Source: Apium graveolens (Eukaryota; Streptophyta; Magnoliopsida; Apiales; Apiaceae). From it: DNA of 64,000 nucleotides. The stretch is taken from NCBI RefSeq assembly GCF_009905375.1, contig NC_133650.1, positions 291,538,270 to 291,602,269 on the forward strand. The letters run 5' to 3'. How positions within the stretch are numbered: the stretch's first letter is position 1; each line of letters opens with the position of its first letter. Both the position numbers and the translations under genes were made by a program. This document shows positions 36,106 through 48,303 of this stretch, piece after piece. The notes below the pieces were generated by a model, which did not search any database, was not told the DNA's origin, and worked only from the letters and a program-made list of their open reading frames with translations.

Positions 36106-36286
36106 CGCCGCTATCTGAAAATCACGTTGCTAGATAAGAATCTCGAATCTTGTCACGAATCGTACTAAAAGATACTATTTAGTCGCACTCAACCTCTCGA
36201 CGTTCTATTTCTTTATTTCTTAATTCTAATCTTAACCCTCTACCCATTCCCGACAATCTAAGCTTGTGGTAGTGACTTTAAACCGT

Positions 36287-36299
36287 AGCTCTGATGCCA
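36287..36299 (-). promoter_or_regulatory. Primer binding site, gypsy C
   Basis: The minus-strand sequence tggcatcagagct, four bases from the LTR, is of the tRNA-iMet type with one substitution. Confidence 0.9.
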
Positions 36300-36303
36300 A
36301 ACC

Positions 36304-38830
36304 TGTAACGCCCTCCAAACCCGGGTCAGAAGTTTGGGGTCCACAACACACACACACACCATATTTAAGCCTATTTATGAGTATAATAATATATATACAA
36401 TGACCCTACTTACCATATTCCACGGATCGACGCAGTATAAAGTATGTCCACAAGCCACAACCTTATTTATATTACAATTGTACAAAGTCCTAGTTTATTT
36501 ATCTTACAACTGAAGTTCAAACTTTATTACAAACTATTAACATAACCAAGCCAAACATCATCTGCTAGTCTATTGCACTTCAACCTGGATACCTAGCTCG
36601 CACACTTGTCTGGGGATCCTCGCTACCACCAATTTCCTTTTTCACTGAAAAAAATATAAACAGATTTGTAAGAGTGAGCTAAGTAGCTCAGTAAGTCGCA
36701 ATGAGAATAACTGAGATTAACAATGATCAATTGAAATGATATAAGGAATCAAGTTTACTAATAAGCAGTGATTAGAATTGGATATTCACTTTTATTTTAA
36801 AAACCAAGGTTAAGCTGCTGATCAGTCACACACTAACCCCATGCAAGGCTCCCAGCTTTGCTCTATATACTGGATCCAAGGCACATATTGGCCTATTATA
36901 ACCACGAATCTGGTCCGACCACGAATCTGATCCATATTTGAAAACAATCCAATTCCAAAATAACAATATGATAAACAATGTAAATCAATAAACTGCATCA
37001 TAAATAACATTTATCCCGAAGCATAGGGCGATTCATGATTCCAAGAAGGTATAGCAATGGAATCATAAAGGTTGGTTTTCAATCAATGAAAGAATCAGAA
37101 AGTAGAAGACCAGGGGTTCAAGGGTTACAAGAATTGGTCTTCTGTTAAACAAAGCATAAGGGATGGTATATCAAGCAATTTAGTATCAAGAATCAGTATG
37201 TGGTATATATGTATTTATGGATTAGTATCATATAGGTGTGGTTTGTATTTGAGAATTCAACAATAATTGGTTTACAAAGAATAAGACTTATGGATCAAGA
37301 TCAATAAGAATCAAGGTTTAGGGTTAAGTACTTCAATTTTTTTACAATATAGGATAAGAACTGTCTGGAATAATTGCAACATAAAGAAGAGAGTTCGAGA
37401 ATACATGCAATTATAGTACAAGAAAGTTCAAGGATACCTGCCTTATCAATTTGCTTTCACTTTAATAATACTTGCAATTGGTTTTCACTCGTCAACCACT
37501 TGCTTTCCCTTCCTACATCTCTCTTCCTCTGTTAAACATTACATGTACTTATCAATCTTCATTCTTATTTCGTTCTATTCGTTACAAGCTTCTAACTACC
37601 CTTCGTTTCACCCAAATCTGTCATACGGATTAAAAGTTATGAATAAAATAGTCAAACAATGTACGTACAATCATATTACGCATCAATAAGATCACATATA
37701 ACACGTAACACATAAGATATTCAATTAAAATAATTATTCAAAGAAGATTCGGGGTTAAAATGATTTTCCAGGTATTAAATACGAATTTTTGAACATTTTT
37801 TGGAATTTAAACGGGACTCCGAATCATTTTATTATTAAATAAAAGTGTTCGAATACCCGAATCTGACTTTTAAAATAATTTTATAATAATTATCGAGCCT
37901 TGAAAATAATGTTAAATAATATTTTAAAGCTCAAAACTATTTTTCGGAATTTTAAATCAAAAATAGATAATTAAATCTAATTATTAAATCAATTAAAATT
38001 AATTAATAACTAATTAAATTAATTAATCAATTATATTTAAATTAATTGACTAATCAAATAATTAATTATCAACTAAAATTAATTAATTAAATAATTAAGA
38101 TTTAATTTTAAATAAAAATAATTTTTTAGAAATTAAATAATGGATAAAATCAATTTCTGAAAATATTATAAAAAAAATACTTTTTATGAAAATAATAAAA
38201 CAGAAATCCAACTCTTGCAATTTTAAAAACTAAAGTCTGGTTTTTACAAATTTTTAAAATAGAATACTGAAAATGCAGAGTTTGCAAAAACTTGGGGACT
38301 AAACTGTAAATTTGACAGTTGTCGTCCCCAGCCACCGGAAAACCATGGTCGTCGGTGGGAAGCTTTTTCGGCGACCTGGTTTTTAGCCCAGATCGACTCC
38401 AACTTCATATAAAACGATGCCCATCTTCCCAGGATCACATCTGCAGTAACAGATTACTCATACGATCAATAAAACGGTCGAAAAATTCATCGGAATTTTC
38501 CGCCGCCGTCTGGTTCAACTTTCCGATCTGCTCGAAACAACACTCCTTAAATCAAACAAAAATTACGAATCAATTCCCGGGAATCTCCTGAATGCATTGG
38601 TGGTCACAATTTCCACCCAGAATCAACAGAATGGAAACCCCCAATTTGAATTAAACATATTCAAGAACATAAACCCTAGTTTCAGTTTTATAGAATCAAA
38701 CATCATTTTCTCTATGTTATTGAACTCTGTTTTTGACATATAATATACCAAATTGACCATAAAATATTATCTACATGATGTAATCATCAAATCATATCAA
38801 CAATATCAAGAACAAATTTTCATAATTTAA
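36304..38830 (-). repeat. Gypsy C 5' LTR, truncated at its outer end (at least 2527 bp)
   Basis: The plus strand begins tgtaacgccctcc beside the primer binding site, like the LTR-end of B (tgtggcgcccc). It contains an AT-rich AATTAATT region (37940-38110) and a GC-richer patch (38310-38540). I see no CA/TG terminus before the copia LTR fragment at 38831, so the outer end is probably missing. No gene seen in this stretch. Confidence 0.75.
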
Positions 38831-38995
38831 TGTTAGTCCCAAAGTATCGTAGAAGGGGGGTTGAATATGATACCTACAATCTTTTTCGATTCGTTTCAAG
38901 TTCTTCGTTAAAAGTAAGGAATCAAAAACAACACAAAACAATTCGAGGAATATATTGTTTTATTAATATAAACCTTGAGGTTGCTACAATCTAAT
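38831..38995 (-). repeat. Fragment of a copia LTR (about 165 bp)
   Basis: Starts tgttagtccc and carries gaaggggggttgaat about 25 bp in, the arrangement seen at the primer-binding-site end of the copia 1, copia 2 and E LTRs. It is therefore the 3' end of a minus-strand LTR. There is no primer binding site or interior beside it: gypsy C sequence stops at its left and copia D coding starts at its right. Confidence 0.6.
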
Positions 38996-39597
38996 CAAAG
39001 ATTGATGGTGAATCAGGGGAAGGACAAAGGAAAGGGTAAATGGAAAGGCAAGAGGAAGATGGGATCTATATCGAATGCCAATTCGAAACCTGATCCGACC
39101 AAGGCTTTGAAGCCTAAAGGTGGTGTTCCAAAGGTTGGTGTTTGTCACTATTGCAAGAAACCAGGTCATTGGAAGAGGAACTATCATGCTTATTTGGAGG
39201 ATCTGAAGAAGAAGAAGGCTATTGTTACTGCTTCTGATTTAGGTATTTATGTTATTGAAGTCAATTTGTCTACTTCTACATCTTGGGTATTAGCACTGGA
39301 TGTGGTTCTCACATTTGTATAAATGTGCAGGAATTGCAGGGAAGTAGGACATTGGCGAAGGGAGAAGTCGACCTACGAGTTGGCAATGGAGCAAAGGTTA
39401 CTGCTTTAGCTGTAGGGACTTATCGTTTAGCGTTGCCCACTGGGCTTGTTTTAGAACTAGATAACTGTTTTTACGTGCCTGCGATTTGCAGAAACATTAT
39501 TTCGGTTTCTTGTTTGGACAAGAAAGGTTTTTCATTTTTGATTTAGAATAATAGTTGTTCCTTTTCATTCAATAATGTTACCTACGGGATTGCACGT
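38975..39597 (+). pseudogene. Copia D gag C-terminus and protease
   Basis: Lys/Gly-rich KGKGKWKGKRK stretch, zinc knuckle CHYCKKPGHWKRNYH with the last Cys replaced by Tyr, then the linker SGIYVIEVNLSTSTSWVL-like region. One base is lost where the catalytic Asp-Thr-Gly is expected (about 39285-39292: tta-gca-ctg), so the frame shifts and the Asp is destroyed. GCGSHIC and LRVGNGAKVTALAVGTY follow in the new frame, which then runs through integrase. TAG at 39544. Confidence 0.85.
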
Positions 39598-40500
39598 TTG
39601 TTTAATGGTTTATATGTTCTTGATATAGATACTCCTGTCTATAACATAAATAATGATAATAAACGTATTAAGATAAAAGACTCAAATCAAACATACCTCT
39701 GGCATTGTCGTTTAGGTCACATAAATGAGAAACGCATTTCCAAATTACATAAAGATGGTTACTTGGATAAGTTTGATTTTGAATCATACGAAGAATGCAA
39801 ATCTTGTCTCATTGGCAAAATGGCTAAAGCTCCTTTTACCGGATAAGGTGAAAGGGCCACTGAATGATTAGGACTTATACATAGTGATGTATGTGGTCCA
39901 ATGCGTACGATGGCAAGAGGTGGCTTTTACTACTTTATTACTTTTACTGATGATTTCAGTAGATATGGATATGTGTATCTTTTGAAGAACAAATCCGATT
40001 CTTTTGAAAAGTTCAAAGAATTCAAGGCTGAAGTGGAAAAGCAAACAGGGGAAAGTATAAAAGTTCTACGATCAGATCGTGGAGGAGAATACTTAAGCCT
40101 CAAGTTTAAAGGTTTCTTGAAGGAGTGTGGTATCGTATCACAACTTACTCCTCCTGGAACGCCTCAATGGAATTGAGTTTCTGAGAGGAGAAATCGTACC
40201 TTGTTGGACATGGCGCGATCGATGATGAGTCTAGTAGATCTTCTAATAAGTTTCTGGGGTTATGCTCTAGAAACGGCTGCATATACACTAAACCGAGTTT
40301 CAACTAAATCGGTTCAAAAGACTCCATATGAGATATGGACTGAGAAATGTCATAACATGTCTTTTATAAAAGTATGGGGATGCGAAGCGTTTATGAAATG
40401 CTTGGTGTCTGACAAGCTGGGACCAAAATCGGATAAATGTTATTTTGTGGGATATCCTGAAGAAACTAAAGGGTATAGTTTCTATAATCCTACCGAGAAC
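39598..40500 (+). pseudogene. Copia D integrase
   Basis: HHCC domain (HCRLGHINEKRISKLHKDGYL ... CKSCLIGKM), then catalytic core with Asp in IHSDVCGPM, Asp in VLRSDRGGEYL and Glu in SERRNRTLLDMARSM. In-frame stops: TAA 39844, TGA 39865, TGA 40174, the last probably a Gly codon in the family. After it: SFWGYALETAAYTLNRVSTK, TPYEIWTEK, LKVWGC-like IKVWGCEAF, GYPEETKGYSFYNP. Confidence 0.9.
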
Positions 40501-41007
40501 AAAGTGTTGGTTGCTCGAACCGCTGTATTTCTTGAAAGAGAGTTACTTTCAAAGAAAATTAGTGGGAGGACTATAGATCTCGATGAAGATCGAGTTGTAC
40601 AAAATAATATTGAACCAGAGTTGGAAAATGGGCAGGAAGTACATCAAGATGTTCCTGCTCCGGAAACACAGGTTGTTCGCAGATCTACTAGGGCTCGTCA
40701 TGAGCCAGAGAGATATTATGGATTTCTCTTGACTCAAGATGATGATGTAATGCTCATACATAATGATGAGCCTTTTACCTACCAAGATGCTATGAACAGT
40801 CCAGACTCCGAGAGATGGCCAGAGGCCATGAAATCCGAAATGGAATCCATGTATCAAAATAAAGTATGGACTTTAGTTGATCCACCTGAAGGGGTAAAAC
40901 CTATATGGTGCAAGTGGGTTTTCAAGAAGAAAACTGATATGGATGGTAAAGTACAGACCTATAAAGCGCGACTGGTGGCAAAAGGTTTCAAACAAGTTCA
41001 TGGTATA
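40501..41007 (+). pseudogene. Copia D reverse transcriptase, first part
   Basis: Linker with RRSTRARHEPERYYGFLL, then RT start: SERWPEAMKSEMESMYQN, VWTLVDPPEGVKPIWCKWVFKKKTD, YKARLVAKGFKQVHGI. The frame is cut at the Ile of HGIDYDETF by element E and continues at 57554. Confidence 0.9.
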
Positions 41008-42055
41008 TGTTATTCCCTTAACAATATGACAAGAATTACAGAAGGGGGGTTGAATGGAATTCTTGAAACTTTTTCTTGAAATAAAAATGTTCTAACTCGA
41101 ATATATATAAAAGTGTGAATTGATTAGCACAATGCGAAATAGTTAATTAAATGAATCAAAATACAAGTAATTAAAAACAAGAGTCTTTAAAAACCATCTG
41201 GTGGATTTGAATGATTCCACCAGAGATATATAATATATATCGAAAGAACCCTGTGTGCAAAATGCTCACAGCTGCTTATAAATAATGAACAACTAAGAAT
41301 GCAGAGAAATGCTAAGAATTCTGCTTACAAATGTTTCTCTGCTTGTATCTCATATATATTATTCCTTAGTTGCTACTTCTTGGTTTATATATCACCAAGA
41401 TTACAAAGTAATAAGATAGGATAATAAAAACAAAACTATCTAGTCTATTACAATGCTACTTCATTACTCTATTCCAGCATCTTTGAATATCTTCATAATA
41501 GCATGAAAATGGCAATGCTTCTTTGTTCTCGAAAACCCAGTTGAATAGGCTACCACATTCCATTTGCATACACTCGACGCATGTGACTGTGTTGTCACTA
41601 TCAATGGATATTTGAATTCTTTATCCGTCGAATTCATGATCATCCGTCGAGTTCATGATCATCCGTCGGGTTGTCTAGTTGATCATCCGTCGAATGGCAT
41701 TGTCGTTTATTCGTCGGGTAGAAATCTGGCACTTGACTTCATTTCATTTATGCAGAATTACAAGACATCATCTATGTACAATTAATCAACCTATTCAGCA
41801 TATCTAGTTAAAGTCAACATGACTTGAATACTACTTACAGAATCTAAACAATGGTGTATGCAGAAATGTGTTACAGACTTATTGTTACACAAGCTACTCA
41901 TTCGATGGATAATAAGTCATCATCCGTCGGGACTATAATGAGTTATCCGTCGGGACTATAAACCTTATCAGTCAAGTGCTACATAATTTCACTAAGTAAA
42001 ATCTACCAAGGTGTTTTGTTCATAAAATCATCAAGTACACAACAAATACACAACA
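41008..42055 (-). repeat. Copia E 3' LTR (1048 bp)
   Basis: Plus strand tgttattccc ... acacaaca. About nine copies of the word ATCCGTCGRG or its variants lie at 41572-41720 and 41899-41960, two of them in immediate succession. gaaggggggttgaat is near the left end. No gene seen. Confidence 0.93.
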
Positions 42056-42070
42056 ATCTCCCCCAATTTA
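42056..42070 (-). promoter_or_regulatory. Polypurine tract, copia E
   Basis: The minus-strand sequence taaattgggggagat directly precedes the LTR start TGTTGTGTATTTG. Confidence 0.9.
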
Positions 42071-42252
42071 TGTCTACTGGAATTGTAGCCATAAATTAAG
42101 AGATACTTGATGATAACAAAACACCCTAAAAATACAACTTTAAAAGAAAGTAGATATTACTGAAAAGTGCTTCAAATAACAAAATGTACAAAGTTTTGCT
42201 CACAGTCATTTTCAAGATACTCCTCTAGCCTGAGCAGATTTGTCTAGTTCCT

Positions 42253-45200
42253 TTAAGGTCTGGATTTCTTTTCAAGATTTCTGTTATTTTCCTCAATCTG
42301 ATTTTGGAGCTGCCTGTGGAATTCCAGTTCATCAGATTCTGAGAGATTTAGCTTTCCTTGCATTTCTAAAAGAGTCTCATTGCTAGAGATGCTCAATTGG
42401 TCTTCTAATCTGAAAAATCTTCTCACTCCTTTGTCATCCATGAACTCCATCAGCCAGTAGGGCCTTAGATGCACTTTTCTCCCTGTGTAAGGGATGATTA
42501 GAGTCTTTGAGAGTGCATCTTTAGCTCTAATACTCCTTAGCTCTTCAATCTTCTTCAGTACCAATCTTCTTGCAGTAATATTAAACCCAAAGTTCTTCTT
42601 GAAGGATGATTAAACTTTAATCAGTACAACTTGGCTTTCTTGAAGGAACCTATGAAGTGGCCACTGAATCTCCTTTCTTCCTTTGTACTTGAGCACTAAC
42701 CTTTCAGGTAGGTTTCTGTATGCATCAATTCCTCTTACTTCATCTAGTTCATCTAGATAGAGATTTAGATCAGAAAATTCTTTGATGTCACACAAGTACA
42801 TGTAGTCTCCCCTATTGACTTTAGATTGAGCTTTGACTACTGATTTGGATTTGAGAGGAGACAATTTCACTTTCTTGACTGCTCTTGACTTTTTTCTCTT
42901 TGGCTTATTAAGGATTGGAAAATAGAAGTCAGGAATTGGTATGTTCTCCCATTCTACTGGTTCATCCTTAGGCACAATAGGTTCACCATCGATGTTCCCG
43001 TAATGATCCACCACTTTGATATCTTCAAATACCACAGAGGGTTTTGATGTTTGAGTTGTAGTTGGAGTAGATTCCTTGGGAAACTGATTCTCCAATTCCT
43101 TATCAACAATGTCCAGCTTCCTTTTAGTTCTTTTAGCCAATTCCTTAATTCTTGGAGATTTCTTCTGTTGTTCAACTTGCTTTTTTGTTTCAATAACTTC
43201 AGATGGCTGAGAAGGAATTTGTTGTGATGAATTTACAGCATGCAACTTGGCCAAGATAGCAATTTGCTCTTTCTTTTGTTTAGTCTTTTTAGCATCTAGA
43301 GCAACTTGCTTCTTTTCCCGCTTCAATCTAGCTTTTTCTTCTCTCTTTGCTTGGGCAAATTGAGGATGTCCAGCCACCACACAAATTTCTTTCCCATTTC
43401 TGAAAATTTTAGCAATTCTCCTTTTAGAAGCTGAATCAGCTGGATCTTTGTAGAAAGCAATTGATCTTGAAAGAAGCTTCTTTTCATCAGGCTTAGGTGT
43501 CTCATACATAGTATCCAAAGGGTTCTTCAATGATGATTTTGAATAGTTTGCCCTTGGTTTCAGAATTATTTCATCCTTTAGAGATTTGATGCAGGATGAC
43601 TGTCCTCTTTCCAGATAGTTCATGCTCATCTCATTCACACTAATTTGCTTGACTTGAGAGTGATGGATGGCTGACTTAACTGGCTCCTTAACTAGTTCAA
43701 ACTTCTTTTGTATTTCCTCATCAATCTTCTCCCAGTTGACTAAACTCAACTTCTCCTTATCAGTTGCTCTTATGTTGGATGTTGCTGCATTGATCAAATC
43801 TATAACGTCTGTAACTGATGGATTTGAGATAGTAATTGAAGGCACAATTACTTTGTTGATCTGAATTTGAAGCCTCTCCCCCTCACTTGGTCTCTCCCCC
43901 TCACTTGGTCCTTTCTCCCCCTTTTTGTTATCATCAAGTTGAGGTGAGGAGGGGGTTTGAGCAGCCACCAGTTTTTGAAATAGATTTGTCTGTTGGGCTT
44001 GATGAAGATGAATGGCTGTTAAAGATGCTTCCATGGCTGACATTCTTGTGTCCAAGGCATCTATCTTGGTTGCAAGATCTGAATTTTTCCTTAATTGCCT
44101 CTTGATGTCTAGCATTGTAGCTTCTAGAAGTTTAGATTATATCTTGTCTGAAATGGCCTTATTCATCTCCTCAATATCACCCTTCATGGTGTTTACATCC
44201 CTAGCATATTGGAAGCCTTGGATTTGTTGAAGTTGCAGGGAGGCTAGGTGTGCTCGAAGGAGCTTCTTGGTGCTAGCATTAGTAGTGGTTTGAAGGGCAG
44301 TATTTGTCTCATTGATTAGTTGGATCAGGGTGGTCTTGAAGTAAAGCTCATCACAATGCTTTGAAAATGCCCATGATGACATACCTGATCTTGAACTTGA
44401 ACCTACTTCTCCCCCTATGTCCATTGCCTCATCTTCACTATTCCCACTTTCATCACCAAAGAAATCAGCTGAGCCACCAGTCGCATAGTCCACATCACCA
44501 GCTGTAGAAGGCAAAGCTGTGATGGCATCATTAGCTCTCATCATAGACTGTGTGGTATGCACCAGATTGAGCATCCTTTCTGCATTGTCATTGCCCTGTT
44601 TAGCTAGAAGTTGATAAGCTGGAACAGGATGAGTAAATACCTCAGCATCAAGGGAGGTGGAATCTATAACAGCTTTAGGATGCTGAGATAGTCCCTCCCT
44701 GTCTGCATCCTGGACATTCATTAACTCACTAGCAATGACATCCATCCTTATAGCTCCAGTACCTGCATTTCTCCCGTTTTCTCTCTTTTGTTGCATCAGG
44801 GTCTCACCCTGGCTCCCCACCCTCACACCCTCACCTTCACCATCTAAGGTGGGACTCCACTCACTCTCTTTTACTAATCCTGAAGAAATGGATTACACAG
44901 TTTCACTCATTTCCTCTCCTTTTTCCTGGGAGCAACCAGACTCTCACTAAAAACACTCTTCTCTCTCAATCCTAATAGTGACTGTACAACCACTAAATCT
45001 TCTGCACTTGAAATAAATGAAGTTTAAAGCTGTGCAGAGATACTCGACGGATGAGTGATATCCATCGAGTGAGTGGTTTTGCTATCCGACAGATAACTAC
45101 TATTAAGCTTATCCATCGGGATACAATCACTACTCGACGAATGAGCAATATCCATCGAGAGAGTAGAAATGAATGAACTGGGAAAAGAAACTATTGTTGA

Positions 45201-46694
45201 CTCTGTGCTGATTGAAGATATTTTGGGCACAGATGATACAACAGTTCCTGAAAGAATTGGCAAGTGAGCCAATAAATCATCTAAAGGATGATGCTCATTT
45301 GCACTAGATTTTGGTCCCCAACAGAGTTAAAAAAGGGGAATCAGGAATTGATGTGTTTATCATATCCACATCTAGAGAATTTGTTGGTGAGTTTGGTGTT
45401 TGAGGTGCTTCTATGACTAGAGATTTTGGATGTGACTCCATATTTATTGGAGCCACATCAAACTGAATTTGTGAAGGTGTAGTGACTGTGTCTTTTGCAC
45501 CAGTTTGCACAGTATGTGTACCCTGTGCATCCCCAAGGGTTTTAGACTTCTTCTTTCTGGCATAAGTTTAGGGTGAGTTTGTTTTCCTAACCCTCTTGGC
45601 CTGTGCTCTTGGTTGAGAGCTTTGTTTAATAACTACATCCTTTTGGGGGGATGCAGTTAGAAATGAGCTTTTATCCTTTTTAAGCACTGCAATTTGTTGG
45701 GAAACTGCAGTGTGGCTAGGCTGGGATCCACTCAACTCTCCATCCTTATCATTAGGGTTTCTTTTATGTTCACCCCTTCCCTCACCTATCTTGCCCTCCT
45801 TCACACTCCCCTATTTGGTTTTAGTGGATTTTGCAACTGTCATCTTTTGAGAGATACCATAGGGGGCTTTCTTAGATTTGGATTTTGAAATAATTACAGG
45901 TTTGGTGGCTTGGGTAGGCAACTGTTTGGTCATTGACACAGTTGCCATTGCCACACTTGAACTCAAAGAAATTAGTGAGGTTGGAATAGTGGTAGGGATA
46001 GATGAACTTACCTCACTTACCTGAGGTGCTTGCATTACAGGAAAATAGAACAATGGCACATCCTTGTGATGATTGGCCCTGTTCAAATCTGCAATGAGCC
46101 TTCTCTCTTGAACCCAACAATTTAATTTGTTGTTAGGATTCTCAAGCACAATCTCTTCACAGAGGTGGTTAGCTAACAACATAAAAAATCTAGCATAATA
46201 CACATTCTTACCTCTTTTACTTAACTCTCCTAGTTTAAAACCCAACGCAAACAAAATAAGGTCACTGAAGTTATAGAATTTATCTATAACTAGCATGTAG
46301 AGCATGTTAAGCATGGATATATTGACTGAATCAAAATTACTGATTTTACCTGAAAAGACCTTTGTCACAACACCACACATAAAACTCCATTTTTTCCTAA
46401 GACCCATTCTCCTAATGTCACTTAACTTAGAGGTAGAAAGAGCATAGTTCCTGGAATTAAGCATATTGATTATATCAGTGTCAATGTGTGGAGAGCTCAC
46501 ACTGTTATCAGGAATCTTGAAACACGCTTTTATAACATCACTATTTATACAGAACTCTTTACCTTTAATGGTGAGTGTGATTGTTTTATCTATTGAGTTG
46601 TAGGTAGCAGTGGTCCACATCTCTTCAATAATTTCACAAAAGATTGAGGGTGATTCTAGCATGGCATAGCTAAGCTTGCAATCCTTCACAAAGT
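42253..46694 (-). pseudogene. Copia E third ORF, main part (after RNase H), broken by nonsense codons
   Basis: One ancestral frame runs from its start at 53748, across element F, to a stop at 42253 (about 1,519 codons once F and one target duplication are removed). Lesions: TAG 45811, TAA 45568, TAG 45304, a stretch in another frame 45303-45024, a TAA near 44890, TAA 44137, TAA 42610. The N-terminal 200 residues have mixed hydrophobic blocks (MDIKSTYQMDF, IKGKEFCINSDVIKACFKIPDN, LNMLYMLVIDKFYNFSDLILFALGF) that resemble, by impression only, the plant-transposon-associated domain found in Ogre/Athila-like proteins. The rest is Ser/Thr/Lys/Gln-rich with charged coils (KREEKARLKREKKQ). No clear signal peptide or fusion peptide, so I do not call it envelope. 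Confidence 0.75.
43874..43925 (-). repeat. Clustered GGGGGAGA motifs inside the third ORF of E
   Basis: Three sense-strand GGGGGAGA motifs (43874-43925) within a short tandem repeat coding SEGERPSEGER, with another at about 44406-44415 and the polypurine tract at 42056. Sireviruses are described as having multiple polypurine tracts near the 3' end. Confidence 0.6.
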
Positions 46695-46699
46695 CCATC
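46695..46699. repeat. Target-site duplication of element F (left)
   Basis: ccatc, identical to 53634-53638. Confidence 0.95.
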
Positions 46700-48167
46700 T
46701 GATAAGTGGATTTTATATCCACTTCGAATGCTTTATTACAAGCTTAAATTGGTGTTTTGGACTCAAGTTGTTGGTATTTTGATGTGTTTTTGTGTTATTG
46801 CATTTCAGGTATCAGTTATATGAAGAAAAGAGCTTTTAAAGGAAATATGATGAAAAGGGATCAGAATTGGAAGCCAAGGCCATTGTCAAGTTATACAGAA
46901 TCTTAATAGCTTCGCGTGGGCAGTTGAATCGCCTAATTCTGACGAGTAGAACTCAAGTTATGGCCAAAACAAGATTCATCAGAATATTTTCCCAGTCTGT
47001 AGCTGAGCGCCCACTCGGCAGCTGAGCGCCCGCTCAGGACAGCTGAGCGGCCGCTCAGGAGGCGGCTGGTCACTAATTTCGCTGAAAAAGCCTTTTTTGA
47101 GTGGGATTTGACGATTTTAAGGGTCCAGGTCCACTAGGGGCGTATATATACTTAAAAAAAGGGTTTTCATCATCCGGAAAGATTGGGATATCAAGGAGAA
47201 GACCTAGAAGCACAGAACAACTCCGAAAAAGAAGATCTTGTTTTCAACTTGTGATTCTTTGAATTAGTTGTAACTTTGGATGCTCGTTTTCGTTCTTGTT
47301 GAACCTAGATCTCGTTTATTCATACTTTGATTATTATTCAGTTTATTAAGACCTTGTTTTATACCATGCTTTCATTGGAACCCATGGTGACGATGAGTTC
47401 AATTATGGGCTATCGTTATTATGGGATTCTAGCGGATTTACTTATGGATTTCAATAGTTAATTGTTTCGATATCTTGGTGTATGGTGATTGATTGATATC
47501 CTAGTATTGGTTGTGCTTATTCGTCTTATGTGCGTAGCTAACATATAAGATAGCGTGTTAATCTCTATTGAAGCGACAGTGAATATAGAGGTTTAGAACT
47601 TGCCATGCTAGCATAGGTTCATGTATGTGTATGCATGATTCGTAGGTAACTCTAACCGTTTTACTTGCCCTATGTAATCAAGATAGATAACTTGTGCTTA
47701 AACCGTTATGTTGTCAAATTCTATAGACATATAGGGTCTCAATATAATTGGTGCCTATTCAGCTTCTATCTCTTTTGTGGATGTCTGGTAGAATGGTACT
47801 CGTGCAACGAAAGTTGGCGTTTATCAGTTTTGCGTTATCTGATTAGTGTCCTCACCATCACATGCTAAGGTTAAGAACGAAAAGGTTATTGAATGAAGTG
47901 GTAATGAAGTTAGAATCCCATGTTTGTCATATATAGTAATTCAACCTGAATTCTCTTAGTTAATATTATTTAGTATAATCTCTTAGTTTAATAAAAACCA
48001 ATTTGTTATTTGTCTTAGCATTGAGCGATAACCATACATTGTTGCATAGGTGCATAAATTGAACTTAACCTAAACCAGTCTCTGTGGGAACGAATCTGAT
48101 TTATATCGTATACTACTTGGGAATGTGTATACTTGCGTGAATATTAGCACGTGTTTTCGCCCTAACA
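46700..48167 (+). repeat. Element F 5' LTR (1468 bp)
   Basis: TGATAAGTGG ... CCTAACA. Highly similar to 52145-53633. A GC-rich palindromic minisatellite at about 46995-47060 has three units. The 67-codon frame at 47665-47868 recurs in the other LTR by homology only. Confidence 0.95.
46995..47062. repeat. Palindromic GC-rich minisatellite in F 5' LTR
   Basis: Three copies of a 17-20-bp unit, gctgagcgcccgctcag and variants, each with the stem TGAGC/GCTCA. The 3' LTR has four (52444-52513). Confidence 0.9.
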
Positions 48168-48173
48168 AGTTTT

Positions 48174-48191
48174 TGGCGCCGCTGTCGGGGA
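48174..48191 (+). promoter_or_regulatory. Primer binding site, element F
   Basis: tggcgccgctgtcgggga, six bases after the LTR, is the Athila/Tat-type site, usually assigned to tRNA-Asp. Confidence 0.88.
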
Positions 48192-48303
48192 CCCAGTGTT
48201 AATTTTTAGTTTATGTGCTTGTCATCAGTGGTCATTAAAGTTCACTGGCTCAGATTCTTTTACTTTCACGGTTTATTTGTTTGTGTTTTAAGTACTCATT
48301 ACA

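Larger units (their letters stand above)
29621..38830 (-). mobile_element. Gypsy C: older chromovirus-like element (5' part)
   Basis: Minus strand: 5' LTR (38830-36304, far end truncated), primer binding site, leader ORF, gag, protease, [hAT insertion], RT, RNase H, start of integrase, then cut by copia 2. RT, RNase H and the integrase fragment share one frame broken only by nonsense codons. The 3' part should lie left of base 1. It is related to B but distinct in LTR, leader ORF and gag. Confidence 0.9.

Noticed and set aside
38150..38591. Frames in the GC-richer patch of the gypsy C LTR
   Set aside because: Lie within an LTR, overlap on both strands, and no domain recognised.
42610..46722. 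Long Lys/Ser-rich minus-strand frames as possible host genes
   Set aside because: They are one continuous frame lying between RNase H and the polypurine tract of copia E and so belong to that element.
42253..46722. Third ORF of E as a viral-type envelope
   Set aside because: No signal peptide, fusion peptide or terminal membrane anchor is visible; only its position matches env-like ORFs.
47665..47868. 67-codon frame in both LTRs of element F (also 53129-53332)
   Set aside because: LTR homology, no recognisable domain.
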